Source of the DNA: Papaver somniferum | Lineage: Eukaryota > Streptophyta > Magnoliopsida > Ranunculales > Papaveraceae | Assembly (NCBI RefSeq): GCF_003573695.1 | Contig: NC_039364.1 | Location: 67,600,256-67,664,255 of the forward strand | Length of the DNA: 64,000 bases | Direction of reading: 5' to 3' | Shown here: piece by piece, positions 42,609 to 53,329 of the stretch | How positions within the stretch are numbered: position 1 is the first letter of the stretch | Layout: every line of letters begins with the position of its first letter | Notes under the pieces: generated by a model | What the model was told of the DNA's origin: nothing | What the model saw: only the letters and a program-made list of their open reading frames with translations | Database searches by the model: none | Program-made: the position numbers and the translations under genes

Positions 42609-43725
42609 TCAAATTGTGTCACCAGTAGCAGCATGCAATGAAATTTCAACATAAGAGTGAACTGGAGATTCAGTAGTCTCCTCAAAAACTTCTTCCTCTT
42701 TCTCAGTATCCTGTAACTTATTATTGTCCATTTGAAGCATGAAGATCTTTTGTTTTCCTTTACAAAAGTGTCCTGCCTTATACACCTCATCACAGTAGTA
42801 ACATAAACCTTGTGCTCTTCTTGTATTCATCTATTCAGGTGTGAGTCTCCTGATTGAAGGAGATGTTGGGTTTGATTTGTGGGGAAGAGTAAAGGAGGAT
42901 CTAGGAGTGATGGGTGCAGACTTTAAAGAAGTCAAAATGGGTTTGGGTGGAAAATTGTTATATGAAGATTGTCTGTTAGAGTTGAAAGAGTTGTTGAAGG
43001 ACCTTATAAATGGTTTAGTAACAGCTGCTTCTAGAGTAAGCTCTTGTTCTTGTAATTTGGCTAAGGAAAAGGCATATGCTAAAGTTTTTGGATGTAACAT
43101 AGAGACATATTTACATATCTCATCCTTCAAGCCACTAAGAAAACTCATAACAAAGTATACTTCACTAAGAGATGGATTCATCTTCAACATTAGTGTTTTG
43201 AGCAACTCAAATTCTTCATAATATTCATCCACAAATGAATATTGCACCAACTTATTAAAACCACCAAAAAAATTTTCCTCAATAGGGTTTTCAAAACGTG
43301 CACAGGGATTGACAGCTAAATCTTTCCAAGTAATTCGATGTCTATTGACCTGAAAATTAAAAACCAAGTTTCAGCCTTACCCTCCAAGTAGATGGCAACG
43401 ATATTCACTTTCTTTTTTTCCTCAATATCATTCAACTCAAAATATCTTTAACTCTTTTGTATCCAATCTCGCCATCGAATCTTGGGCAATCCAACTTAGG
43501 AAGACGATGATATTGATAGTGATTTTGATGTTGATTTGAATAACGAGTATCTCCCTGAGTTTCTGGATGTGAAGTACTAGCCGGCTCTGGCATTGAATCT
43601 AACTTCTTCATAAGTAAATCAAATTTAGAAGTCAGATCTGATGAAAAGCTAGTGAAATTTTCTTGTAATTTGGTAATGGCGGTGCTGTTTTCTTCCACCT
43701 TATCGTTTACATCTTTGATAGTCAT
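42609..43725 (-). pseudogene. Gypsy Gag with zinc knuckle, broken
   Basis: Gag starts at about 43725 (MTIKDVNDKVEENSTAITKL) with RLPKLDCPRFDGE, then breaks near 43430. The Gag core continues in 42831-43367 (WKDLAVNPCARFENPIEE, YYEEFELL, FLSGLKDEI). The zinc knuckle GLCYYCDEVYKAGHFCKGK lies at about 42740-42800. A TGA at 42609-42611, before the protease, sits where related elements read an arginine. The overlapping plus-strand frame 42841-43221 is a shadow. Confidence 0.88.
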
Positions 43726-43777
43726 TGGAAAAATTTTTGGATGAAATTGAATGGATACGAACGGATCTGATGCCAAT

Positions 43778-44108
43778 TGTTGTATCCTTACAACAATTAA
43801 CAAACAAATGGGATATAAAGTGGTGAAAATCACCTCTTGAATCCAATGATTCAAGCCAATCTCTGTGCCAGAGGCGCGGCCAATATTTTCATTAACAACA
43901 AAACTCAGATAATGAAATAGAAGACTCTTCTTACAGCTTAAATGACGAATGATTGATTCCTAATCTAGCTCAATCCGTGACTGACACATGCTAACTAATT
44001 AACGGTCGAACAACTGACCAATTATTAACTCAGCTAACTTACTAAGGCACTCTGCTAACTAGGATAAGGGCATACCATAGAGTGACTCTCTAAAGAAGGG
44101 ATACAACA
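43778..44108 (-). repeat. 5' LTR of the Gypsy element
   Basis: 331 bp, TGTTGTATCC...GGATACAACA, with the primer-binding site two bases to its left. Confidence 0.9.
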
Positions 44109-44399
44109 TCATCAGATACCATTTTTTGAAGGAAATCAGGAGAGTTGTATACCCATCAGAATTACGCACGCAGTGGGGTCCCCGTCGAGGGTTGTCCCAA
44201 CTCCCAAGTAAAAGAACCTGGTGGGACCCACGGGACCGCAAGCAGACAAAATAGAGGGTGATGTTTGGCGGTTCCGTGGGTCCCAGTAAGACCTCTTTCT
44301 CGGGAAAACTGTTAGTGGGGAGCCTACGGTAAATCTTGAGTTCTCGTACTCTCATACCAAGGTGTTGGAGCTTGGAAGGTGATGCAGTTAATTTGCTAC
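44109..44399. other. Spacer with a GC-rich inverted repeat
   Basis: Its GC content is higher than its surroundings. TGGGACCCACGGGACC (44222-44237) and GGTTCCGTGGGTCCCA (44270-44285) are inverted copies matching at 15 of 16 positions, with a 32-nt loop. The minus-strand frame 44059-44355 has no recognisable motif and starts outside the Gypsy LTR. Confidence 0.5.
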
Positions 44400-45110
44400 A
44401 ACATTGTTAGCTAGGCCATTTTTGTAAGCATAAATGGTACTGGCAGTTGGGATTTGTTGGAGCGTGTTTAGTTTGCATCACGTGTTAGGTATCGTGATTG
44501 TTTCTCAATCTTGATGAAGTTCACCGTTGATATATAATCTGCCTTAAAAAAATACTTTCGCATTACAATCCTAGTTGCCCACAGTAATCCCCTAGCTTCT
44601 GTTATGAGTGAAGTTGTGATCCCTTGTGGTAATTTCAGTGCTTTTAAAACCTCTCAGTGTTGATTTATGCATATAATCCATGCACCTGCTTGGCTTGGGT
44701 GTCATTTTGCAGCACCATCTATGTTTATCTTCACCCATTCCTCTGTTGTTGATGGTCATCCTAGTGAAAGCAAGCATCCGTTTAGTCTGATGTTATTGGA
44801 TCTTAAACGGTGTTGATTCTGCACTAGGTGGTGATAGGCGAGTTTGGGCCCAAGTATATTCCTTGTGTATAAGTAGACTGGTTTGGAGCACTTACTCTAG
44901 AGACGACCTTAACTTGTCGTAGGTATTTGCATTTTTTTCTAGCCTAGCATGCCACATTGTGAAACATGTGAGTGACCATGCCATTTCATCCACTTCCATC
45001 TCTAGTGTTTTGGTGATGCTGGTGAATCTGTGGGGGATTTGGATATATGTTGTTGGTGGGGGAATGATATTGATGTGGTGTTGGTTATCAGGTTGATTGG
45101 AGTGGGAGTT
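44400..45110 (-). pseudogene. RNase H (RVT_3)-like LINE fragment
   Basis: Minus-strand reading gives WVKINIDGAAK near 44710-44740, the opening strand of plant LINE-associated RNase H. About 50 residues later comes GITTSLITEARGLLWATRIV near 44560-44620, the second helix. Upstream (about 44900-45000) FTMWHARLEKN resembles the linker before this domain. Stops interrupt it. It is a decayed 3' part of a LINE. Confidence 0.65.
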
Positions 45111-45915
45111 GAAGTTGGTTGGTCAGGTGGTGGTGGTGATAATTGATTGAGATTTCTATGTAGTTAGTTTTGGTTGTTCGTGCTTCTAGCTAAGCGGGTG
45201 TACAGTTTCAGCCATACCTATGAGGCCTTGTCAAAAATTCGAAAATAATAGGTTTTGTTGTTTCTGGAAGCAAGGAGCATAAATGGAAAACCGTATGATC
45301 TTCCTGTGGTTGAGTAAGCTGAAGGTAGAGGGTCCCTTCTGTGTGACTTTCCAGATGAAAAGTCCGCCTTTTGGCTTTCTGGAACTTGTTGTAGAGACCC
45401 ATAAGCTCGCCAACGCTATTGATCGATCAAGACACGACTAAGCCGTTATTGACTTGATTAAATAAATATGAATATTAATTAATAAAAATTAATCAAACAA
45501 TAATCTGGAAATGAAACTATTATCATTTGATAGATCTCAAAAAAATTATGCGAAATGGACCACTTGAACATGTCATTCGGATATCGGACAAAGAAGAAAC
45601 TTATATGCATTGCGTGAAGGGTAAAATAATATTTTTTGCAGGAAAATACTATTAAGGAAATCGGATACTTGCTCAGGGCACCCCAGTCTCAAACTATACA
45701 TTAGTTCCCCTTGGCCGCCAGCATCTGGGTGCCTCAACAAAAATTCTTTGGCTTTATTTCCAAATCGATTTGAAGAGAGATTCATTTTTATCTTTTCTTC
45801 TCTCTCTATTTTCTCTTCTAGTCCTATTTTTCTTCTCTCCGGTGTTTTAATTCAAAGGAATTGAACTTAGATATTGTGTGAGTGAATTATAGTAGTCTGG
45901 TAACTTGAAAAATTG
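45111..45915. other. Unresolved spacer
   Basis: No recognisable gene. Minus-strand frames at 45208-45413 and 45573-45785 have no known motif. A TC-rich stretch lies at 45795-45840. Confidence 0.45.
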
Positions 45916-46321
45916 ATAAGTCATTATTAGCGGGATTGACAATATTATATATTAGCTGAATTGACAATGTTATCTTATGGTATTTATTAGCGGAATTTGC
46001 AATATTTCTACTAGCACGGGATGTTGTGGCAATATTACATATACAATATTGATATATGGGGGAAAGATAGACGTATGCATATTATTCTAGATTGTTCAAT
46101 TACAATATGGTTTAATAGTAATTTCAGAACCATGTTTAGCATGTGGAGTAATGTGTGTGGTATATTTTTCCTGCGAGAAGTGTCTGTGATTTTCCACAAC
46201 TTCTCGTTAAGCCTTATTAGCGGGATTTACAATATTACTAAATAGCATGGGAGGCCATGCAATATTATATATATTAGCTGTATTTACAATGTTATTTATT
46301 AGCGGTATTGGCAATATTATA
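45916..46321. repeat. Degenerate AT-rich repeat (ATTAGCGG...CAATATTA)
   Basis: About seven loose copies of a unit with ATTAGCGGGATT followed by (G/T)ACAATATTA occur at irregular spacing (near 45928, 45953, 45988, 46012, 46218, 46275 and 46300). No coding or known element was recognised. Confidence 0.65.
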
Positions 46322-46583
46322 CTCCCTCTATACCACATATATAGGCGGATGGTTAAAATCTCTTAGATTAAGAATTGTTTCTTGATTTTATAAATATCCA
46401 TGTTTTTTCCTGTCATACCCTTTATTATATTCCCTATGTTAGAAACATAAACTCAATTGTGAAGATAACCAAGCAACATAAATAGGGATAAAATGGTTAA
46501 AAGACATCTTGAAATTGGCACTCCGCCTATCTAATGATACAAAAAAATGTTATATTTCGCCTATATAAGAAGTACGGAGGGAG
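46322..46583. mobile_element. Stowaway MITE (Tc1/mariner type)
   Basis: 262 bp with inverted ends CTCCCTCTATACC...CGGAGGGAG, flanked by the TA duplication (46320-46321 and 46584-46585). TATATAGGCG occurs in both inverted ends. It is non-coding and mobilised by mariner-type transposases. Confidence 0.92.
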
Positions 46584-46585
46584 TA

Positions 46586-47103
46586 TATACATATTCACAT
46601 CTGAGGTAACCACTCGTATGGACGTTATGCTGATTATTTTGTTTATGTGCAGATTGTTTGGTGTAAAAGGTATTTAGTGTTTTCTTCTAATTTTATACTT
46701 ATTTATCTTTCAATAACATGTTGGTGATTTCTAGGAAGATATTTATGTTTATACTGAGGACCCCTTTGGGATGATATGCTCACTCCTTGCCAGAAGGGAT
46801 AGTGCACGGGAAGACTTTTCGTTTTCGTAGCTTTAGATGTCATGTATCTTTTACGTACGTATTTTCTCTTTAATTGTGAAACAACACTATTTTATTTATA
46901 TCATTCGAGAAATTTTAATTATGAATATCAGAGTGTTCGGGTTAGTGGTTTGAGTTAATTTATGTAATTTTGACTCTTAAAAACAGTAATCTAGATTTGA
47001 TGCTTCAATTAGGTTGTAATCCTATTAGCTAAGCAGGTGATTAGGTTACCATATGGTTTTGTACAAGGATACGGTAACACAAAAGTTGCAAAATGAATGC
47101 TAG
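46586..47103. other. Spacer, nothing recognised
   Basis: AT-rich, with no frame or repeat that I can support. Confidence 0.5.
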
Positions 47104-49085
47104 TCTTTTTATTAGTATTTTGATTGAAAAAGTAAATTTATTAAGCAAGAAGAAATTACACAAGGTTGCTATCTTCATAGAGGAAAACATTAATACAACT
47201 TGGAGTGTTAGAGCATCGCTCTGTTAGATTGACAAGTTTTGATATGTCAAGCTTGTTTTCAAATTTAGTTGATCAAAACTATATCTTGATTATAGTTTAT
47301 TAAAGTCAGTCTCAGACTTGAAATAAAGCATGATAGTTGAGTATCATAGTTCACCGATTGACCCTTGAAGATAGAAGACTGAAGAAAGGGGACTTCATTA
47401 ATAAAGCTATGTGATAACCGACTATCCAACTTACTCATATTTGCAACCATTCTATTTACCGGGACAATGTCATATGACTTTAATATTATGATGAACATTG
47501 CAAAGAAGATTTTCCGAATTCAAGCTAGTACTTGACAGATCTCAAATTAAAATTTAAAGAAATGGAAGTTCTACAGGACTTATCGCATAATAGGTTGAGA
47601 ACAATTTATTGTTCAATATATTGCGTAAGAATTTTATAGGAGACATCAAGTTGCATTGACGTACACGAATTGATTTGGTCAATATGCGAACTGGTTGATT
47701 TTAAGTGGCTCCTAAACACTTTTTGAAATTGAAGTACACGAACTGATTTGCACAATTCGCGAACTTGTTGATATAAAAAGTTCTTGAACTCCAAGATGAC
47801 TATTTGTTCGCAAATTGTTTTGTACTTTTCACGAACTACTTTTTCTCTTTAAGGGTTATCCAACTCCATGGTTTCTTTGTATTTCATGGACAACATAACC
47901 ATTGTTCTTGATCTAACATTTTGGTGTACAGAGGTTATATCGATAGATATGTGGGGTGCACATTCTTTTTTGTAGTTTAAGGTAAAATTTTAACATACTT
48001 ACATGAATCAATCTATATTAGGACGTTAAGCTTACTTGGTATCAAAGTAATTTGTAAACATGAGAATTAGTTCACGAACTTATCTTTAATTGTAAGTTAC
48101 CTAGCCTTGTTCATCATTATAAATAAAGGACTCTTTGGATACTAGATCTGAATCCAGACAAGTTGCGGCTAGAGTCGTCCTCTACAGACCTAGGTTTCCT
48201 TGTGAAACCTTATTAGGTTATGACTTTTAAAGTCTTCACTAAGGGATTAAGGAAGCCCGCTCAGACCATTTTTACCTGATATTTCTTAATATTCGGAATC
48301 TTATCTTGATCATCATAATTCTTGTTTATTCTAAGGTTCGTATTTTCTGATATACAACCATTTAAGAACTATCAATTATGGAATAAGATTGATTGGAATT
48401 ATAAAGTTCTCTTCGTCTCAGAATTTTCAATTCCACAAGTTTTATATCTGTACTTAGATAGATTGCGTGAGGTAGAATCAATTAAGGATCTTTATAACCT
48501 TTTGGAAGAGAGTAAGTTATCCAAATTCCTCATAAGTAAATAAATTTGTAGTATCTTGATTGAATATTTTTCTGAAGGAGATTATAAGATATTTTTTAGA
48601 GTGCAAGTAAGCTAAAAGTATTTACTGCGGCTGAAGCAACTCCTAGGGTTGTAAAGGACGCCAGCTAGGGGAATCAAGTGCGCAGGGTCTTGCGAGATCT
48701 AAGAGACATAAGGAGCACGACTGAAGATGAATTTCCCAGAAGGTCGATATGGTATCAACTACATTCTAGTCCGAAGTCTAATAATATGCTAGTACATGTA
48801 GCAGTTTAACATAGTGTGGTGTTCAAGCTGGACGAGCTCCCGAAGTTTTTCTATAAGATTTTAGTTTTCCTCATTAACAAAATTTCTGGTGTCTTGTGTT
48901 ATTTATTTTCTGAATTATATTTTTTATCTGTATGATTGAAATATCATAAGTACTATGTTTATAAAGACCTAGACAGTTTTTAAGCTCAAAACTTTATAGA
49001 ACCTACAAGACTTGTTCTTGTGATTTCATGTGTTAAAATAGAAATTACAATTCTTGATCTTGTAGGGATTCGGTTTGTGCACAGT

Positions 49086-50893
49086 TGATGAGTGCCAAAT
49101 ATTGTATATATTTATCCCTTTTTGTTGGCATTTTAACTCATCTTTTGTGCATTAATTCTACATTTTATCCCATATTCTGTATTTTCATTGTTTTCAAGAA
49201 TAAATATTTTTATTAATTAATTTTGCATTTTTAGGTAATAAATAAAGTTCGAATGAGTCGCGGAGCGAAAAGAGCAGAAAAGTAGTGAAAAGCCGGGAGA
49301 AATTACGCAAGGAAGCCGCGAAGAATGGTGCGCACAACCTCATTTTCTACACACAAAAGCGCCTCCGTTCTCAGCCATCAGATCAGTTCTCAGAAGCATC
49401 CGACGGTCGCTCCTTCATAGAGCATAAAAATCTGAAGTCTCTGCCAAGCACCACAGCGCTGAAATTCCAAGCCTTCAGATCAGATGGTAGTTGAATCCAA
49501 CGGTCGCTCCCTTGCTGTTCATCAACGTTTGATATCTCCGCCTTACACTACAGCACCTAACTCCATCTTGAGCCGTCAGTTTCGTTGTATTTTTGCATCC
49601 AACGGTCGCTCACGATCTGTCTCAATTTCTCCGTTAGATCCGTTTCAGAAGTTATCATCTTACGCCTTTCATCACCGAACATCAAGGTTCGATGATCCCG
49701 CTCAACACTCAAACACCTAAGTCTATATCCCACAAACCAAACAACCCCTAGCCAGAACCTAATCGAGCTCACCTCGTCTGCAACCACCATACCCTGCCTC
49801 ACCACCATCACCACCACCTTCTTACCTGTCGTCACCAACCCTCCTGCAACAGCCACCAAACCACCACCATACCACTCTGTACAACATCACCCCATCTCCC
49901 TAGAACCTAATTGTTCCACCTAACCCCCAACTGTATCTCACTGACCTAGATTAGGGTTTGTTGGAACAACTAGGTTTAGGGCATGAGAAGCACGGAGAGG
50001 AGCAGGAGGCGAAGTACAAGCATGGGTCGAAGTGAGGGAGCGATTATCAGAGAAATTAGGTAAAAAAATTGTGTAACCCTAATTTTACTGTTTTAGGGGA
50101 TTTTTTGGGGAAGAACATATGGAACCCTAATTCATATTTTTGGGTATAAATAGAAGGGGTGTTGTATGTGTAGTGGGTGTTCTTGGGTTAGCCAAGTTAA
50201 CCCCCAATTTGGGTCTGAGTAGGTTTAATTTTAATTTTAATTTCAGTTTCAATTTCTATTTCAATTTCAAATTACTCTTTCTGTTTACTATGTTTTAAAT
50301 CATCACTACCATGTTTTAGTTCATCACTAGGAAGTAGATGAAGCCTCTATGCCACAGTGAAGTAAATGATCAGTTTTGTTCTTGATGAGCTTGAATTAGA
50401 ACCATGGAGAATTGATTACTCAGTGATGATAGTAACCTGTGATTGGTGGTGCTGTAAGAAGACCACCAATGCTAGGGGTGAACAGGATTAACTAGGTGAG
50501 CAATTTTCTTTAGATATAGGATAGTTAGTCAATTAGTGACCAAGTCCATCTGTGATTGATGGTGCTGTAAGAAGACCATCAATGCTAGGGGTGCATTAGT
50601 GAACTAAGTGAATAGCTTATCCTAGATGAAAACCCAGAACACAAGGCAGGCCTGAACCTTCACCTTGTTTACTAAGGCCAAGAGCAAGACTTGCACTGGA
50701 CATGATATAGCTGAGGATTTAGGTGGATTCAATATCCTAGTTTTCCCCAATTCCCTGTTTAGGTAGATTTTACTTAGAAAACAACCCTAGCTCCCTCCAA
50801 GTCCCTGTGGACAAACCTTTTCTTCCCATCACTAGCTACAACTGACCCTGTGCACTTGCAGGTCAATTTGTAGGTTCTTTCAAAACCTCACCA
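49086..50893 (+). repeat. 5' LTR of the young pol-less element
   Basis: 1808 bp. TATAAATAG at 50145-50153 is the likely promoter TATA box, with transcription expected about 30 bp on. The minus-strand frame 49557-49859 inside it recurs in the other LTR and is not a gene. Confidence 0.95.
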
Positions 50894-50899
50894 AGTTTT

Positions 50900-50917
50900 T
50901 GGCGCCGTTGCCGGGGA
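50900..50917 (+). other. Primer-binding site (tRNA-Asp)
   Basis: TGGCGCCGTTGCCGGGGA is the exact complement of the 3' 18 bases of plant tRNA-Asp (including CCA), six bases after the LTR. Confidence 0.92.
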
Positions 50918-51772
50918 TTGGTGCTGTGTTTTATCTGTGTTTTTCGTAGCTATTTTGTATTTCATTGCATAGCATTTGCATCTGCATCTGCTTCATTTCA
51001 TTTGCTGTTGGACCTGCCGTTCTGAACCTGTTTTTCCTCTGCTGGGACGCCACCAAGGAAAAGAACCAAAACCCAACTGGGTTTTTGCAACAATATCAGA
51101 GCAGCTGGGCTGTGCTAAAAAGGTAAGCCTAAACCCATTCCATTGAGAGAACCCAACCTGTGGGCTTCCAAATTTTTAATTGTGGGCTTGTAATAATTAA
51201 CCCAATTTTTTGGGCTTTTTATTTTTCTATTTTGGGTTTGTAATAATTTATTTGTGGGCTTGTTTGTTTAATTTGGGGGCTTGTATTTATTTTGTGTGGG
51301 CTTGTTTAAATTCTTCCATTGGACTTGTATTTTGGACTCTGGGTTTAAACCCAGCTGAGCTTATAACTGGTTGTGGACTTGTAAGTGGACCTCGAAACCA
51401 AAGTTTTAAAACAAACGTCGGGCCTTAACCAACTGGGCCAAATTAAACTTTCAAAAATTAAAACTTGGATTTTCGTAGGCCGCAGCTTTCATTTCATTAG
51501 AGGCTTGCACAGTGGGCTTGCTCCCATTTCAAAAACCAAATTTTTATTTTCTTCTTTTTATTATTTAAAAAAAAAATAAAAAAAATTACTTGCTCCCAAA
51601 TTCAAAAAACCAAATTTTATTCTGCTCCCACATTAAAAACCAAAATTTTTTCCCATTAAAACCAAATGTCTCCCGCCAAAACCAAATTTTTTCCCAACAA
51701 AACCAAATTTTTCCAAAAAGTCCAATCCCTTAAAAACCAAATTTTGGGCTTTGTAAACTCTTTACTTAGCCT
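50918..51772 (+). other. Leader of the young pol-less element
   Basis: 5' untranslated region with a degenerate GGGCTTGT repeat (about eight copies at 51150-51385) and a later aaaaccaaattttt repeat (51590-51745). It may hold dimerisation or packaging signals; no coding was supported. Confidence 0.6.
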
Positions 51773-53329
51773 TTGAGCCCAATCATGTCTAGATCTTTTT
51801 CTACAGTTGGGGAATACAACGAATCCCTTAGAGAACTTGCGTATGGACAAACTTCACGTTATGAACCTCCCACAGACCATGATGTCAATAGTTATAGGAA
51901 TTATTATGGACATTTTCAAAGTCCCGAGCCTCAATACTTGAACCCTAATGACTATTCACACATGCATCATTCGCCACAACGTGAAAATGAACATTTTGCT
52001 AGTGCCTCACCCACACAATCATCTCTGATCGATCAATTAGAAGCTCGAATCGCAGCTTTAGAAATGCAATCACATGAGGAATCTGTCACATCTAATTTTC
52101 TTAGGCAACCTGAAATCTATGCATGTCCCGCATGTGATGGCTTAGACCACACTATTGCGAATTGCTATATTTTCCATGAATTTAGGCGGACTGGAGAAAT
52201 TCCAAGGTTTGTAGAACCTACAGATTATTATGATGGTGGTTATTGGGACCATAATCAACCTTTTCAAGGTTGCGATCAACCATTTATAGACCCTAACGAC
52301 CATGCACCCATGTATCAATCACCACAAGGGGAGGACGAACAATTTCACATGAGCCCTTGTATGCAATCTATAATGGAAAACATCAATCTCCTCAAACAAA
52401 ACACTGCTAGTTTAGAAATGCATACATTGAATGATCATAGCAGCATTTTTATCCCTAATGAAATTAATTATCAAAATAGTGTTTTTAACCCTACTCATGA
52501 TAGTCATATTGAACATGAACCTAATCTAGAGGTAAATGAGTGGAATAGAAACACTATAGTTTTTAGGGAAGAACACTCTTGTTTTGTTGAGGATGATAAT
52601 AATTATGATATTATATTAGAAGAACATGTCTATACTGATGATGTTATGGAACCTTTGGGTTCAAATACATTAGGCTTCTCTGCCCAGACCTTAATGAATG
52701 ATATCTCTTCTAGTATTCCATATGATGTTTCCATTGAATTGCCGATGCATGAGGACAAATCTGTTGATGATGTTGATGATTCTGATTGTGGACTTGCTAA
52801 TTTGATTGATGATTGTGAGCATGATGTGACATGTGTAGATGATTTAGGAGATTTTGATTTGATTGATAATGACGTGCCTATTCTCCTACATGAGTCACAA
52901 TCTGATGGCCTTCCACCCAACCTAGATTTGGTTTGTACCAATATTGTAAAACCAATTTTTCTGAGAATGCCTAATCTAGGTTTGGAACTGTGTGCTTCCC
53001 AAGTCCTCTTGGACTATTTTGCTTCTAAGTATAATACATTTGAGGAACCACAGTTGGAAATTGCATGTTTGCCCGTCCCTAGCACAGTTCACTTTGAGCT
53101 AGACCTTTTGCATGATGAACCCCCGAAACTGCGCGATTTTGTTTTCAAAATTATATCTTCTGTAAAATCCAGGTTTGGGGGTAGCTCATTTTGTTTCACA
53201 GCTTCACTTGCATGCCTACCATATTATTATTGTGTGAAGTTGTTGAAACCTCTACACTTTGTCTTTTGGGTTGATCCTCAACTCTTTAGATTGTTAGTGT
53301 ATGGTGAATTTTTGTATATAATCCAGTAG
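51773..53329 (+). CDS. Acidic ORF of the young pol-less element, with CCHC knuckle
   Basis: An intact 518-codon frame, the only ORF of the element. The N-terminus is rich in Tyr, His, Pro and Asn, with two related blocks (YYGHFQSPEPQYLNPNDYSH and PFIDPNDHAPMYQSPQGEDE) that suggest an internal duplication. Between them, at about residues 121-140, CPACDGLDHTIANC is a CX2CX4HX4C zinc knuckle as in Gag nucleocapsid. The middle is Asp/Glu-rich. The C-terminal part (about 385-518) aligns loosely with the ORF at 13997-15580, sharing DPxLFRL near the end. ATG candidates are 51773 and 51785 (start of MSRSFSTVGEY). The knuckle points to a Gag-derived RNA-binding role; the acidic middle and C-terminal domain are of unknown function. 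Confidence 0.75.
   Translation: MSPIMSRSFSTVGEYNESLRELAYGQTSRYEPPTDHDVNSYRNYYGHFQSPEPQYLNPNDYSHMHHSPQRENEHFASASPTQSSLIDQLEARIAALEMQSHEESVTSNFLRQPEIYACPACDGLDHTIANCYIFHEFRRTGEIPRFVEPTDYYDGGYWDHNQPFQGCDQPFIDPNDHAPMYQSPQGEDEQFHMSPCMQSIMENINLLKQNTASLEMHTLNDHSSIFIPNEINYQNSVFNPTHDSHIEHEPNLEVNEWNRNTIVFREEHSCFVEDDNNYDIILEEHVYTDDVMEPLGSNTLGFSAQTLMNDISSSIPYDVSIELPMHEDKSVDDVDDSDCGLANLIDDCEHDVTCVDDLGDFDLIDNDVPILLHESQSDGLPPNLDLVCTNIVKPIFLRMPNLGLELCASQVLLDYFASKYNTFEEPQLEIACLPVPSTVHFELDLLHDEPPKLRDFVFKIISSVKSRFGGSSFCFTASLACLPYYYCVKLLKPLHFVFWVDPQLFRLLVYGEFLYIIQ

Larger units (their letters stand above)
38973..44108 (-). mobile_element. Ty3/Gypsy chromovirus, complete but degenerate
   Basis: Short LTRs (38973-39285 and 43778-44108, starting TGTTGTATCC) flank gag-pol on the minus strand in the Gypsy order Gag, protease, reverse transcriptase, RNase H, integrase, chromodomain. 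The flanking duplication is TCATT/TCATC (4 of 5). A primer-binding site TGGCATCAGATCCG (minus, 43762-43775), two bases from the right LTR, resembles the initiator tRNA-Met type. A purine tract AGGGGTAGGCAA lies beside the left LTR. Stops and frameshifts in several domains mean it cannot transpose on its own. Confidence 0.93.

Noticed and set aside
42841..43221. A 126-codon plus-strand frame
   Set aside because: It is antisense to the Gypsy Gag core, which has clear family motifs.
49557..49859. A 100-codon minus-strand frame, with a longer version at 55184-55570
   Set aside because: Both lie inside the two copies of one LTR, and their identity is simply LTR identity. Low-complexity Val/Gly-rich product with no motif.
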